From positions 26,912,386 to 26,976,385 of the forward strand of contig OX344752.2 of the NCBI GenBank assembly GCA_947034885.2: DNA of 64,000 nucleotides, read 5' to 3'. Shown piece after piece: positions 24,334 through 36,004 of this stretch. The translations under genes and the position numbers were made by a program. Each line of letters begins with the position of its first letter. Positions within the stretch are counted from its first letter, which is position 1. A model generated the notes under the pieces. The model saw only the letters and a program-made list of their open reading frames with translations. It was not told where the DNA came from and made no database searches. The stretch is from Thuidium tamariscinum (Eukaryota > Streptophyta > Bryopsida > Hypnales > Thuidiaceae).

Positions 24334-25600
24334 ATCTAACGGAACATGAACCCCCTTCCTGAAGGCCCTAACAGATTTTTCCAAATACTAAGTCACAGTG
24401 ACAACTACCAGCCTTGTGCATAGTCCGTTAGCAACTCACAGCCTCCAGACTACTTCAATTTACAAATCACTTTCCAGAACGCGTGAACTCCATCGTGCTG
24501 CCAATTTAGAGGTCTCCGAGTAGCCTGGAAAACGGTTGCACCAAGCGCTAAGTAATCACCTGATTCACTTAGCGCCTTGACAAGTCTCCTCAGTACCTTT
24601 CTCTTCTTCATAAGAGTGTAATTGATCCAAACACTGCTAGAAATGCCCGTTCGAACAACCGCAGTGCTTGTAGTGTAGACTCAATATCATCAAGAGCACA
24701 ACTTCTTACAACAATCTAAAAATCATCACATTCCAACCGAATCCAAACGAACAAAGTAGAACATAGACATGGCGCCTATCATTGCGATAAAATTGATTCC
24801 AGCTCCTTCCGCTCTTTCCTTCAAACTTCACATCTACAAGTCCAAATCCACGTCCCAGCATGCACTCCCAGCTTGTACTCAGCACCTTAACAGCACCTAA
24901 ACACTAGCTAAATCTCATTAACTCCCCCCTTACCGGCAGAAATCTAGGAAAGTACGAGAATCTTGAAGTAGGAAGAGGTGCAGCCACTGATACAGCAGAA
25001 TCGAGCTTCTAGTGCGGATCATACTAGGAATCAACCTCAAAGCTCTAATCAAACGCTACCAAGCGAAATTAGAACGAATTGACGATGGCAGATTGGAATC
25101 TGTCCACGCAATCACAGAGCTTCTACACAATCCGCAAATCTCACTCACACCTTACAGAACAAGCTTGGACTCTCCTAAACTCTACCAATGAAAGAGAAAA
25201 CACGGTAATTCACTTCGATCAGGAGCTCACTGAGCTTCCCCTGCGATTCTGCACTACTGAATTGAGGGACCGATTCAAATCAGCGTCAATTCCGCAGCCA
25301 GATAGAGATTCAAAGTGGTGACAGAAGTGCGACTGATGCTGTGTGCACGCCCGTACGGAGGGAATGCGGGCGCAGCAGGTGGCGATGGCGATGGTGATGG
25401 AAAATGTTGGAGATCCGGAGGAGATGGAAACCCTACATTATAAGCTCCCTGCTGAAGTTAGAGCGCTGCAGCATCACACCCGCCGACGCTGAGCCTGCAA
25501 GAAGCTATCGTCGCGCGTCTACCTGCGTCAGAAGAGACTCCTTGAATTAACTGCTCTAGCGATTTGTCCTACTAGCCAGTAGCCACCTCCTGTAAAATTA
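24334..25600 (-). promoter_or_regulatory. Probable 5' UTR and promoter region of COP1
   Basis: Gene-like composition continues upstream of the COP1 start for about 1.2 kb and then drops abruptly to AT-rich DNA near 25600, as expected for a leader plus promoter. A telo-box-like AAACCCTA lies at about 25428. No upstream coding exon in frame with COP1 was found. Short open frames on the plus strand here (for example 25079-25321) lack family character. Confidence 0.45.
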
Positions 25601-25773
25601 GTTTCACTACAATTTTTAAAATTTTAGGGAAATTAGTTTGATACATCAATATATAATCTTGCATTCATTTAAGATTTAAAATACTTTGCCTTTGATAGTA
25701 AATGTATAATTAATGTAGTATTTAAAGAAATCAAACATGAGAATTTAGACTTAAGGTAGAAACACCAACAAAC

Positions 25774-26000
25774 GTTAGTATGTGAATATAGAAGTGTGAG
25801 CCTATGAGCCTTGAGCCTGAGTATAAGTAAGTAGCTTATACTCATTGAAGGTGTTTATAATATAAATACCTATAATATAGGTGTTTAGAACATAGATACA
25901 CTATAACTATTGAATTGTTTACAATATAGACACCTATACTATAGGTGTATAGAATTTTAGGCTTATAGGCTCACACTTTCTACACTTACATACTAGCAAC
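25774..26000. mobile_element. GTTAGTATGTGA-family MITE, copy 2
   Basis: Left end GTTAGTATGTGAAT, right end TTACATACTAGCAAC. The interior has AGGTGTTTATAATATAAATA and TATAGACACCTATACTATAG in the same order as the copy at 8930-9165. About 227 bp, non-coding. It sits just upstream of the COP1 promoter region. Confidence 0.85.
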
Positions 26001-26149
26001 TATGTTTCCAATTGAAGTTAGGAAATGCATTTATTCCTCCTTTTTAATTTTGGGCCCAATAAGATCATGACACATGCCACAAAGCAGTGATTAAGAAATT
26101 AGAAAGTAGTGAGTAGGAAAGTATTTGGGAATGAAATTCTGAAAATTTT

Positions 26150-26281
26150 CACTAGTAGAAAATCTGCCCAATCCTATTGTTTTGGTCACATTGATGATTG
26201 ATAAATTTCTATTAATCAACAAAAATTTGTTGATCATCAACGCGACCAAAACAACAAAACCAGGCAAAATTTCTACTAGTG
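26150..26281. mobile_element. Non-autonomous CACTA (En/Spm-type) mini-element, 132 bp
   Basis: Exact CACTAGTAGAAA at the left and TTTCTACTAGTG at the right. The inverted repeat extends into AATCTGCC/GGCAAAATT, and the flanks on both sides are TTT, matching the 3-bp target duplication typical of CACTA transposons. Inner palindromic TTTTGGTC/GACCAAAA modules are also present. No transposase; it would depend on an autonomous relative elsewhere. Confidence 0.9.
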
Positions 26282-29200
26282 TTTGGAGTCCCTATATTTC
26301 CAATCTTCCTACATGGCAAAAAAATTCTTTGCTTCATATTCATTATGATCTACTTGAAAATTGTTCACGTGATTGACTATGTTTACTTCTACCTTAATGC
26401 ATGACTTTCGTCTCAAGGAAAAGAGGCTTTGTATAGAACAAGTGAGGAATATTTAATAAAATCTTATTTGGAAAGTAAGTCAATATCATACTTCAATATT
26501 GATGTAATGATCTATTTTGACCACTGATTCATTTAAAACAACAATAGATTTAATAGGGATACTCCAAGTCTATATCATCACAAACCTCTCAACCACAAGG
26601 CGTCAATTGCAAGATCTCTCCCAATTTTCTCATAATGTTGGATTCATTGAATCATCATCTATTAGGTGATGTCTTATACTTGATTTAAAGTATGGTGGTA
26701 TATTGCTCAATGCTTTAAAAATATCTAATAACTAGTGTGAATTTTAACTTTTATAAATATCATTATAAATGAAACTACTATAATTGGCTATTTATTCATC
26801 TAAAGATCGATGTGAATAATGCAAATTAATCAAGTTTGATCAAAAGAAAATGTATATGCAACATAGCTACTTATAGAAATCATATGACCAAATAAATGTG
26901 ATTTGACACAGAATGAGTACTGAACTTGTTGATACAATATGCAATATGTTCAACAATAGGTGCAAGGATAGGAAAATTATTCATAGATGACTAGAATAAA
27001 TCTAATAAAGATTTTTTTAAAGTATCCTATCAATATTTTAAAGATTGGGGTTGTAATCAATACAAAAATGTCTTCAATTTATTGACTTCTACAATATTCT
27101 AGACAACATTGACAATGGTACACACTCCATATGTAAAAACAAAGAAGATGGATTTGCATCTTCTCAATTAATAATAGTTGGTGTTGGTATTAATTCATAG
27201 TTCATTATTTTTTGAAAAAAATATATTTATATTATTGATTCTTTTTTGGTTTAATGGTGAATTCTAGTATCAACTTTTAAATGATGAATTTTAAATTCTA
27301 TTCTATATAATGAAAAACCATCCCTTTTTTTCTACGGTTTTGTACATTTGTAGAATTCACTATCAAATCATTGACTAAATCACTTGTTTATCTTAATGCC
27401 TACTAGTCTATGCGTAGGTCAATTTCATGAAAAATTTGGAAAAATTTGGAACACGTCTAAATTTTTTGTAATTATACAACCATTTCTAAAAATCTTTAAG
27501 AATTTTATAGTTGTTAAATATGGAATATCAAAAAATCATTCTTCAAAATATGTAGAAAAAAAACATTTATACCAAAAAAATTCTAAATATTCTAAATTAT
27601 GAGTGTTGAAAACTAAAAAGGAGAAGGTGCTGAAAGCCAATGAAATCAAATCAAGTTACCAAACTATCAAAATTTCAAAATTGAATTACTTTAGTACCAA
27701 GGTGCCAATTCACACATGAGCATATAGTGTTAGGATTCCACTTATTCAAAATAGGAATTTGAATCCAAGAATAAATGTAAAAGCAACAAAAATCAAGGTA
27801 ATTGCACCTTAGATCATTTTCATATGATTTGAGTAAAATTCAAAACACTAAATTTCAATATTCTTTATGTGAATAAAATTTTGACATGAATTAATTATAT
27901 ATTGAAATGAGTGAAGTTAGCAAATGAAATGTTGAGAAGATTATACAAAATTTTCTTCTATACTACCTAATTTTTGAAACATTTCAAAATTATATAACAA
28001 ATTACAAGATTTTCAAGTGATAAACTGTAAAACATTTATTAATGATCATCATCAAAGTTTTAAAAAATGAAACCACAAAGAATAAAAATGGTAATAAAAA
28101 AGCATCAATTATAGAAAGACATCACAACAAAATGAACCATTGTAGACAAAAACCAAATAAAATTAATAGCCCAAAGTACCAAAACCTAGAAGTATCATTT
28201 TCATCTTCCCAAAATTGTTCCATAATTAAAAGTAAAGTAGAGCTAAAGGACAAAAGAAATTCATTCTTCACTCAGACCTTTTCCATATAGTCAATTCTTT
28301 ACCAAATTAAAAACTAACTACATATTATAGAAGTTTAAAAAGGGGGACAAAAGCATACAAATTTGAGGAATAGACTATTCTTCTACTATTCTTTAATTCA
28401 TGCCAAGTACAATCTTGCACTTACAACTCCCAAAGAATGTATCATACCCATTAATACTCACCAACATTACCTGGGCTTTACATTGTTCTATAGAACTTGA
28501 AAGTTCTTCAAACAATAGTATGAATGTCATGTAGATTGAGAATAGACATTAAAAGTTGACTAGTTTAGTTTCATTCAAATTGCCAATTGGGGTATTTTAT
28601 GCAATGTACTTATATTGCCTATATTTTTTAAGAAAAAATAAGTTGACATTAGAAGAAAAGAAGTGGGTAGTTCAAGATTATTCCTCAAATTGTAAACCAA
28701 TACAAGCCATAAAATTATATAATTAAATAATAATAATCTTGTTTAAGTGTTCAATGGAAAGAATAAAAATTAATTACTTAATATTCTTTGATGTGGAATT
28801 GTCCATGCCACATTAGATTCTAACATTGAGGTTTTTACATTTTTTTTCAAATGTATTTAATTAAATTGTCCCACACAATTTAGGCCTTCTAATTTGCTAA
28901 TTTTTTTTAAAAATTTGATATTTACAATTTTAAATCTTATAACTTTTTTAGGTGTTTTCAACCAACTTTTCCTACTATCTAAGAATTGATGGCGTTCTTT
29001 AAGCTTCATTCTTTTTCTAATGAATGGATTCAAAGAGGATTGGAATCACAATAATCCAAAAGAAATAGATAAATATTTAAAAAAATTCAATTCCTTTTAC
29101 TAAATAGTGAAATTAGGTTGCTTTTATAATTAGGTTGCTTTTACAATTAGGTTGTTTCACCCCTAGAATAATATTCTACAAGAATCAAAGTAAAGAGATT

Positions 29201-29517
29201 TTTTCTACAACTACTTCCACTTGTACACATCGAGGTTTATAAGTTCTAATTACATCAATAACTAATTCAAAAATAGTACATGCTTGTATGTAACAATAAA
29301 TAATTATATAGTGTGAAATGTCAAGAAACTAGTAAGGGGTAATCTAATTTCACTATTTAGTGAAGGTGCAAAAATATAAAATTTTCAATAGGTGGGGATC
29401 ATGACCATCTAAAAAAGGTTTGAGACCAATGATCCAATACCCTAATTCCGATTGATGAGTGTTTTGAAAGCACAAGTTTTACATTCCAAAAACACATTTT
29501 TTGTATTAAGTTGCAAT
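26282..29517. other. AT-rich gene desert
   Basis: About 3.2 kb with stops in all frames. The short AT-rich open frames (27384-27602, 28042-28290) have no recognisable motif. No RNA gene or repeat array was recognised. Confidence 0.5.
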
Positions 29518-29660
29518 TTATTTTGACAAGCTTATAATTAGATAAATTTTGACAAGCTTACAATTAAGCTTAAAAAAAATTACAATTTGTAAGCTGCAAA
29601 TTTATTTTGATAAGCTTGCAATTATTTTGACAAGCTTACAAATAAGCTTCAAACAACATT
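29518..29660. repeat. Imperfect short direct repeats of TTGACAAGCTTACAATTA
   Basis: The motif TTTTGACAAGCTTATAATTA and variants occur about four to five times in 140 bp (29520, 29548, 29608, 29627), partly fused with AAGCTT spacers. It looks like a small decayed tandem repeat. Confidence 0.6.
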
Positions 29661-29845
29661 TAGCTAACTAGATCTTCATCAACTTTAATCTCTCTTTAAA
29701 TAGATATAAACATGTTATCATCCTCCAACAACAACATCCAATTGCTTGCATACCCAAAGAATTTGAATTTGCACACTTTGTACAAATATATAGATGATGT
29801 CTACTATACAATAGGGAAGGTCTAATAGATGTTGGAATTTAGTGA

Positions 29846-30800
29846 TTAACCCCTAAAGGTTTTTGACCATGTTTTCACCAAAAATGCTCCAAAGCTGCCA
29901 TTTCTAATACAAGTGCAAATTTTTTTCTTAAAACACAATTTTGACTCATGTAATCATAGGATCTTGTAGTAAGGTGGTTCGTAAACATGTGGAAAAAATT
30001 TCAGAAATTTCCACCGTGTAGATTGCAAGATATAAGCATTTGAATTGACAAAAATTGTTTTTTTATCCCTGCAAAAATCCGGGCAGCTGCACTTCACAAG
30101 GTCACATTTGTGTGAAAAAAAATTCAAAATGGTGGTTGCTCTCTGAATTCATACTTCAATGCAAGTTGGCTACATTCTCAAAAAATTTCAAACCATTTGG
30201 AATTGTACAACATATAGGAAAAAATAAGTAAGTAGGAAGAAGTAAAAAATGAGCCAAAATACTAAATTGTGAACATTTTATTCATGGAATTGAAAATTTT
30301 CAATCCCAATGGTTAAAATGTTGTTATAAACAATCTACACCTTCTGTTTTTATTTTTTTTACAAAAATATGAAAAATTGAATAAAATGAAGAATTTCAAA
30401 CTTTTTTTATACTATAGAGATTCTGTAACTGGCCACAAACTACCCCAAACTCAAAATCTTCATAACTTTTGACTCGTTGATCGGAATGGATTGATTCAAA
30501 TCTTCCCATGTCTGTATAAACCTAAAGAACCAATTTGAAATTTCACTTTTTAAAAAAAAGTTTTTTTGAAGAAGTTTTTTCAGCTGCCCAGGCTGCCCTC
30601 ACTTCAAACAAAACAACATATCATGCCATAACTTTTTAACCATGTAGTCAAAAGTTACGAAAATTGTTGGGTCTTAAAGCTACTCCTTGGACACATGTTG
30701 TATCAAAATTTCAAAGAAAATAAATAAAAACTCCATTCGTAGTGAGCTGCCCGAAATTTCTATGTTGCCAAAAAACGCAGCTCAGGGCTTTAGGGGTTAA
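29846..30800 (+). mobile_element. Long TTAA-ended element (TTAACCCCTAAAGG family), copy A
   Basis: Left end TTAACCCCTAAAGGTTTTTG and right end GGGCTTTAGGGGTTAA are inverted and flush with TTAA. Copy B lies at 55547-56572 in the same orientation and matches along nearly all its length, including GCTGCCCGAAATTTCTATGT near the right end. About 955 bp, no coding frame. The terminal TTAACCCCTAAA is shared with the shorter family at 9499/15702/17936. Confidence 0.85.
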
Positions 30801-31192
30801 TGTTGATAGGTTGATCTACTTGGATTAATTGGTGCTATATCAATGGTGGATTTTAATTCCTAAGGATCTACACATCCCAAAAGTAGATGTGTCTTGATCA
30901 ACCTTAGATTGTTACTTTCAATACAAACATTTTTGGGATATGATTTAATCCTTCAAGGGCTTGAAAGCCCTTTGTGGTTGTATAGTACATTATAAATGCG
31001 GGGGTATTTCATTAGAAAAACATTGACTAAATACTTTTCAATATAAAGTATATTAGTAATTATGATAGTATGTAAATAACAATGTATTACAATTAATTTT
31101 TTTCATCATAATCATGAGGCTAAATATGGATTGTATAGACAAATCCCAAGGGTTGTTCTATGATTGCATTAAGAAAATGAAGCTTGACAAGA

Positions 31193-31452
31193 CATTAGAG
31201 GAGATTCGAGGACAACAGGAGATTGCAAAAGCCCTGTTCCCCGAATTGTTCCTGACCAATAATTAATTAATTTTTTTTTCAAAAAGAAAAAAGTTTGTCC
31301 TGAAATGCAAAAAGAAGTTTAAAAAAAAATCGGTGACGTGGCACACTCTCGATCACGTCAGCAGAGGCCAGTTCCGCATTCCTGCGGTAGATTCCTGCGT
31401 TCACAACTTCGGGAACTCACACTCTCCCGTTGCCCTCAAATCTCCTCTAATG
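31193..31452. mobile_element. ATTAGA-family MITE, copy 2
   Basis: Left terminus CATTAGAGGAGATTCGAGG and right terminus CCTCAAATCTCCTCTAATG are inverted repeats. The subterminal pair GACGTGGC/GATCACGTC matches the other copies. About 260 bp. The 64-codon open frame overlapping it is not a gene. Confidence 0.85.
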
Positions 31453-32540
31453 TCTCTTTCTACTTTATCTTAAAATTGGAAAGAAATCCAAAAATTGAGA
31501 GAATTATTAGAATTGCAAGCATAACATATTAGAATCCAAATAATACAATGTAATGAGGTTTTCATTCAGATTTTTCTTCTTTTCAAATGGTTATTGAAAC
31601 TTAAATAAAAAAATTTAGCTTTTCATTTCAACCTTCATTTATAGTGAAAATCCTGGATCATTCAAATATTTATTGTTATTGATATAATTCTATTCCCACA
31701 TGTGACTAAAAAATTACAATAATTTGATTTTTCCATAATTTTTTAAAAAAAACCCGACATAAATAGAAAATATATTTGTTTGAAAGAAAAAAAATTACCT
31801 TCTATTTAATTTTGTACCAAAATTAAATAGAAGGATAAAATTTGGTTTGATCACTAAATTTGACTTGAAGGTCTTTGCTATGGCTATTTTGCATGTAAAA
31901 GACAAAATAACTAATTGAATAATTATTCCATAGCTATGTGTATGTCACGTGAAATCATTTGAATTTTTTCTTATTTTTTCTTATTGATTTTCAATTTTCA
32001 CAACAAAATTGATAACAATTACAATTTATTACAAAACAAATTGGAATTGCTCACAATAATATATAGTTCATAGTTCCAAGTAATATTAATATAGAATTGA
32101 TATATGAATACAATCTAATGAGCTACATTGAATTCAAGACATGATGTTTGACCAATTGGCAATGGGTCTTAAATGGTTAAAGCAACTTTGGAAGAATCTT
32201 CTAAATGTGATTGTAATTTATTGTATCTAATTTATTTTACAACCAATTTTCATTGTTTGCTACACCTTCAAAGTTTCAACACCTCTAGTCTCTCTTTTAT
32301 AGCATATGGAATATATAGTTACACTATGCTAAATAGTAAAATTAGATTGCCTTAATGAGTAGGTTCCCTTACATCAAGAAAGTTACTTTACAAGCCATCA
32401 AAGTCAACAAACAATTTAAAAAATATTTTCATGTGTATACTAGGAGGTTCGTGAGTTTCAATTACAACAATACCTAATTCAAAAATAATGTATTGTTGTA
32501 TAATAAGTGAAGATATGTAAGGTAAGATGGGTAGAATGGT
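31453..32540. other. AT-rich intergenic DNA
   Basis: A small hairpin (TTCTATTTAATTTTG...AAATTAAATAGAA) lies near 31800-31835. No gene was recognised. Confidence 0.45.
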
Positions 32541-32993
32541 AGTAAGCCCAATGATTGTGGGCAAAATTGTAATGATGGTGTAAGGTTGAGGCAACAATAA
32601 CTAGCCACGTCCAACTCCCAATGTGTAGGAGTGTAGTATTTTCAATCAAGGCAAGAACAAATTGCCAATCGGAGCTTGAATTGCGTTTTTTTGGTTCTTT
32701 TCAAGGTTGAGACTATTATTGTTATAACACATGTTTCAAATTAGTGAGCGTGAGAAGTAAGAAGTAGTGAGTAGGAAAATAATTCTTGAATGATTGGAAT
32801 TAGAAGACTCTAGACTTTGGCTATTGGTCAAAAGTACTTTTTGGCTCCCAAAATTCACAGTAATTTCATTTTTGGAAATTAAATTATGAAAATTTCAAAA
32901 TCTGTGTATTTCCTATCTTTCTAGTGCTTCAATCTTATATTCAAGTTTTGAAATGTACTTCCCATTATAATTTTGCCCACAATTGGGCTTACT
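32541..32993. mobile_element. AGTAAGCCCA inverted-repeat element, about 450 bp
   Basis: AGTAAGCCCAATGATTGTGG plus GCAAAATTGTAATG at the left is mirrored at the right by CATTATAATTTTGCC plus CACAATTGGGCTTACT. A much shorter member of the same family, almost only the two arms, is at 59497-59602. No coding capacity. Confidence 0.75.
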
Positions 32994-33289
32994 CCAATTT
33001 TGCCCATATTGCAGTAGTTCTTTGAATGTTTTTGGTGGAAACATAGTCAAAGAATTTCATGGGTTAAAACCCCTATTCATCTCCATCCCCAACAATCAGC
33101 TAAGCTCCAGAACACCTTTGACAAGATTTGGTTATCTTGCTAGAAGCGTGTCCAGCCGTCCGGCTTGGCTGTTCTCTTTTGATTTTTTTCAATACAATGG
33201 GTCGCCATTAGTTTCAAGAAACAGAAACAAAAAACAAAAATAACCTCTTCAGAATAGTTTGTTAGGATTTGACTATCCCTATCCGACGA

Positions 33290-35240
33290 GTGAGATGGGG
33301 TCACAGGACACTAAATCCTCCATACGAAGTGGGCCCAGCAGGGTAAGTTTGGGGTTTTCTGGGGTAAAAGTAAAAAGAAGCCTCCTGTTTTGTGTCATGT
33401 TGAGGGTATGCTTTAGACGACTCCAAGCCTTTTGGACCAGGTCTAAGGTATGTTCTAAACTTAAACTCTACAACGGGATGATTAGGGGTCTCTGATTGCA
33501 AATATGAATTCAAAATTCGAAAAAATAAAAAAAATTGCAGAAAATAAAACATCTCTGCGTTTTCACCCGACGTAAATCCACCTGCTGGGCCCACCTTCGA
33601 TGGTAGGATTGAACGTCCTCCAGTTCCTACGGTAGCTTGCCAGTAGGAAGAAACAAACAGGCGGGGCCGGCGAGGTCCCTCCGTCCGTCCGTCGGCTTCG
33701 TCCGTCCGAAGTGCGAAGTCCGACGGAAGTCCGTCCGAACTGCCTGACGCCGGGTGGGTTTGAATTTCCCAAGGCCTGAGGCCTCACTAAGCTACATTAT
33801 TGCCCAACCACCTCCCGCCCTTTCCCCCTTCCCGAGCCCCCGCCTATTGGCTCCTGAAATCTAGGGCCCCCCGGGCCCTGTGTCCGCCCCCCATTGGCTG
33901 CTGATCGCCTTTCGTTCCAAGGCTGCGTTCCCTTCTCCTTTGGGGGCTTCCGCATTCAATTCCAAGGCCCAACTCAAGGTCATCGAATAAGTTAAAGGGG
34001 GCCGGGGCCCGGGGGTCAGAACTGAATGTCCGTCTGCCTTGGTTGCCGGCATCGAGCAGTGGCATTGGAGGAAAAGATTTGATACGGCGGGGGAACTGAA
34101 GTCAGTCCACCAACCATGTGGTTCAGAAGAAAACAAAAAAAAACAAGTCAGTCCCCCAAATGCCTGTGGGTCCTGGAAATAATGAATTCGTTTAGGGCCT
34201 CAGCGTAGGAAGCCAGCGGAGAGTCTATTTGGAGCACAACTATAGTTATTCTGATCAAAAATAAAATCATTAAAAAAAGGCTCGCGGGGCTCAAAAAGGG
34301 TTACTGCATACCAACATTGAAAACCCTAATTTGGTACTCCACCTACGATACAGGAGAATTCGCAACCAATTCGACAGGAAGGAGGTTCCTAGTGTAAGCT
34401 AGTGTAAGCCGGGTCAGGTTTGGCAACAACCTCCCTGCCGAAATAGAATCTGAGACAAAACACGGAGATCCATTCTTCAGTGATGGCAGCAGGGATCCCC
34501 AAATGGGCTCAATTACTACGTACTTTCTTCATGCGCTCTGTGAAAATTCAAACAAAATCTTCCCCAAATGAACATTTGGCTAAAAACTTTGAACCTCTTC
34601 TACGATCCCTGCTGATGAGACAGACACTAAATCTTCCATGCAAAGTGGGCCCAACACCCCCATACCCTCCCCTCATATCCTGCCCTGCTAGATACCCTTC
34701 CGTTCCGGGTCTCGGCTGCCCTGACAGGGTGGATTGACCTCGGGGGGAAAACACGGGAATTTTTTAAATTTTTGCACAGAATTTTCTTTGCTAATTCTGA
34801 ATTCAGGTTTGCAATCAGCGACCCAATTTTTCTTAAATTCTACCATCGAAGGTGGGCCCCAACATGGTAGATTTACCTTGGGAAGAAACTCAGGAATTTT
34901 TTTATTTTTTTGCAAATAATTTTTTATTTTTTCCAATTCTGAATTCATTTTCACAACCGGAGACCCAAAATTGGTAAGAGAAGGTGTAGAGCATACCCTA
35001 GACACGGCACAAAATAGGGGGCTTTTTTTCTCTTGTATCCTAGATAATCCAAAATTACCTTGCTAGGTCCACCTTCGATAGTAGGATTTAAAATCCTGCG
35101 CCCAAAAGAGGGGGCTCTTTTTTACTTTAACCCGGAGAACCTCAAATTTGCCCTGTTGGGTCGGTCCACCTTCGATGGTAGGATTTCACGTCCAGCGGTG
35201 GGGCCGCTCTTTTCTTTTCTGGGTCCGAGATCTTTTCTTG
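33290..35240. repeat. GC-rich mosaic of repeated 'GTGGGCCCA' modules
   Basis: This 2-kb block is much richer in GC than its surroundings. It repeats a module of the form CCACCTTCGATGGTAGGATT in either orientation (near 33591, 34840, 35070, 35167), with GTGGGCCCAGCAGG or GTGGGCCCAACA beside it (33328, 34641). One inverted pair (33312-33606) bounds an approximately 295-bp unit. Between about 33650 and 34130 are CGTCCGTCCGTC runs and two ATTGGCT (CCAAT-box-like) motifs. Overlapping open frames on both strands show no family character. A related but shorter module lies at 57590-57856. It is probably a pile-up of related non-autonomous elements. Confidence 0.6.
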
Positions 35241-35667
35241 CTCATGCAAGTGGCCTCGGATCATAGGCTACAGTTCCTTTTCCTTATCTTATTGCTTTTC
35301 TTTTCCCCAAAGGACTTTAACTTATTGCTTTTCTTAAATGACAGCTACAGCGAGATCACGCTTTTGTCAGACTCATATTAGTTCAACATGTCCCCCAACT
35401 TCAATTCCACCTTCCAATGGAATTGGAGGCATGTTAAGTGATCTGACTCCAGACAGTCCAGAGTCCAGAGTCCAGACGGACGAAGAAAGAAAGGTCCGCA
35501 TGAAATTCTTGAATTTCAATGCATAAAGAAATTTGGAAATTTGGAATTCATATTTGCAACCAAAGGCCCCCAAATTAGTTAGGAGGAGTGTGGTAGATGA
35601 ATTAATCAAGCACAAAATAGGGGGATGCTATATTTACTTGGCACTTTTGGAGTAGTTGAGCAAAGCG
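35241..35667. other. Intergenic sequence
   Basis: Mixed composition. CAGAGTCCAGAGTCCAGA makes a tiny direct repeat near 35458. No gene recognised. Confidence 0.4.
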
Positions 35668-36004
35668 TAAGAGGATTTCTGGGCTCAGAAGACCATTTTA
35701 GAGGTGTTCCCTGAAACTGTTCCCACTGTTGCAGACCAGCCCCCTGCTGGTCTGAATTTTTGAACTTTGAAAAAAAAAATTAAAATTTTTTTTCCCACAA
35801 AACTTCAGAATGTATTAAAAAGAAAAAAAATGATTCAAAAAAATATTTTAAAATATTTTAGTAATTAATTAAAATTAATAAATAATTAGTATTTTCTGAT
35901 GTGGTAGTTGCCTGACCACATCAACATCGTGTTCCCTGAGTTCCTAATGTGTTCCCAACATTTGGGAACTCGCAGTCTTGTAAACCAGCTAGAAATCCTC
36001 TTAT
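35668..36004. mobile_element. Diverged ATTAGA-type MITE (TAAGAGGATTTCTGG ends)
   Basis: Left TAAGAGGATTTCTGG and right CTAGAAATCCTCTTA are inverted repeats. The interior has CCCTGAAACTGTTCCC, a CAGACCAGCC/GGTCTG hairpin and the subterminal ATGTGGT...ACCACAT pair that parallels the ACGTGGT pair of the ATTAGA family. I treat it as a distant relative of that family. Confidence 0.7.
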
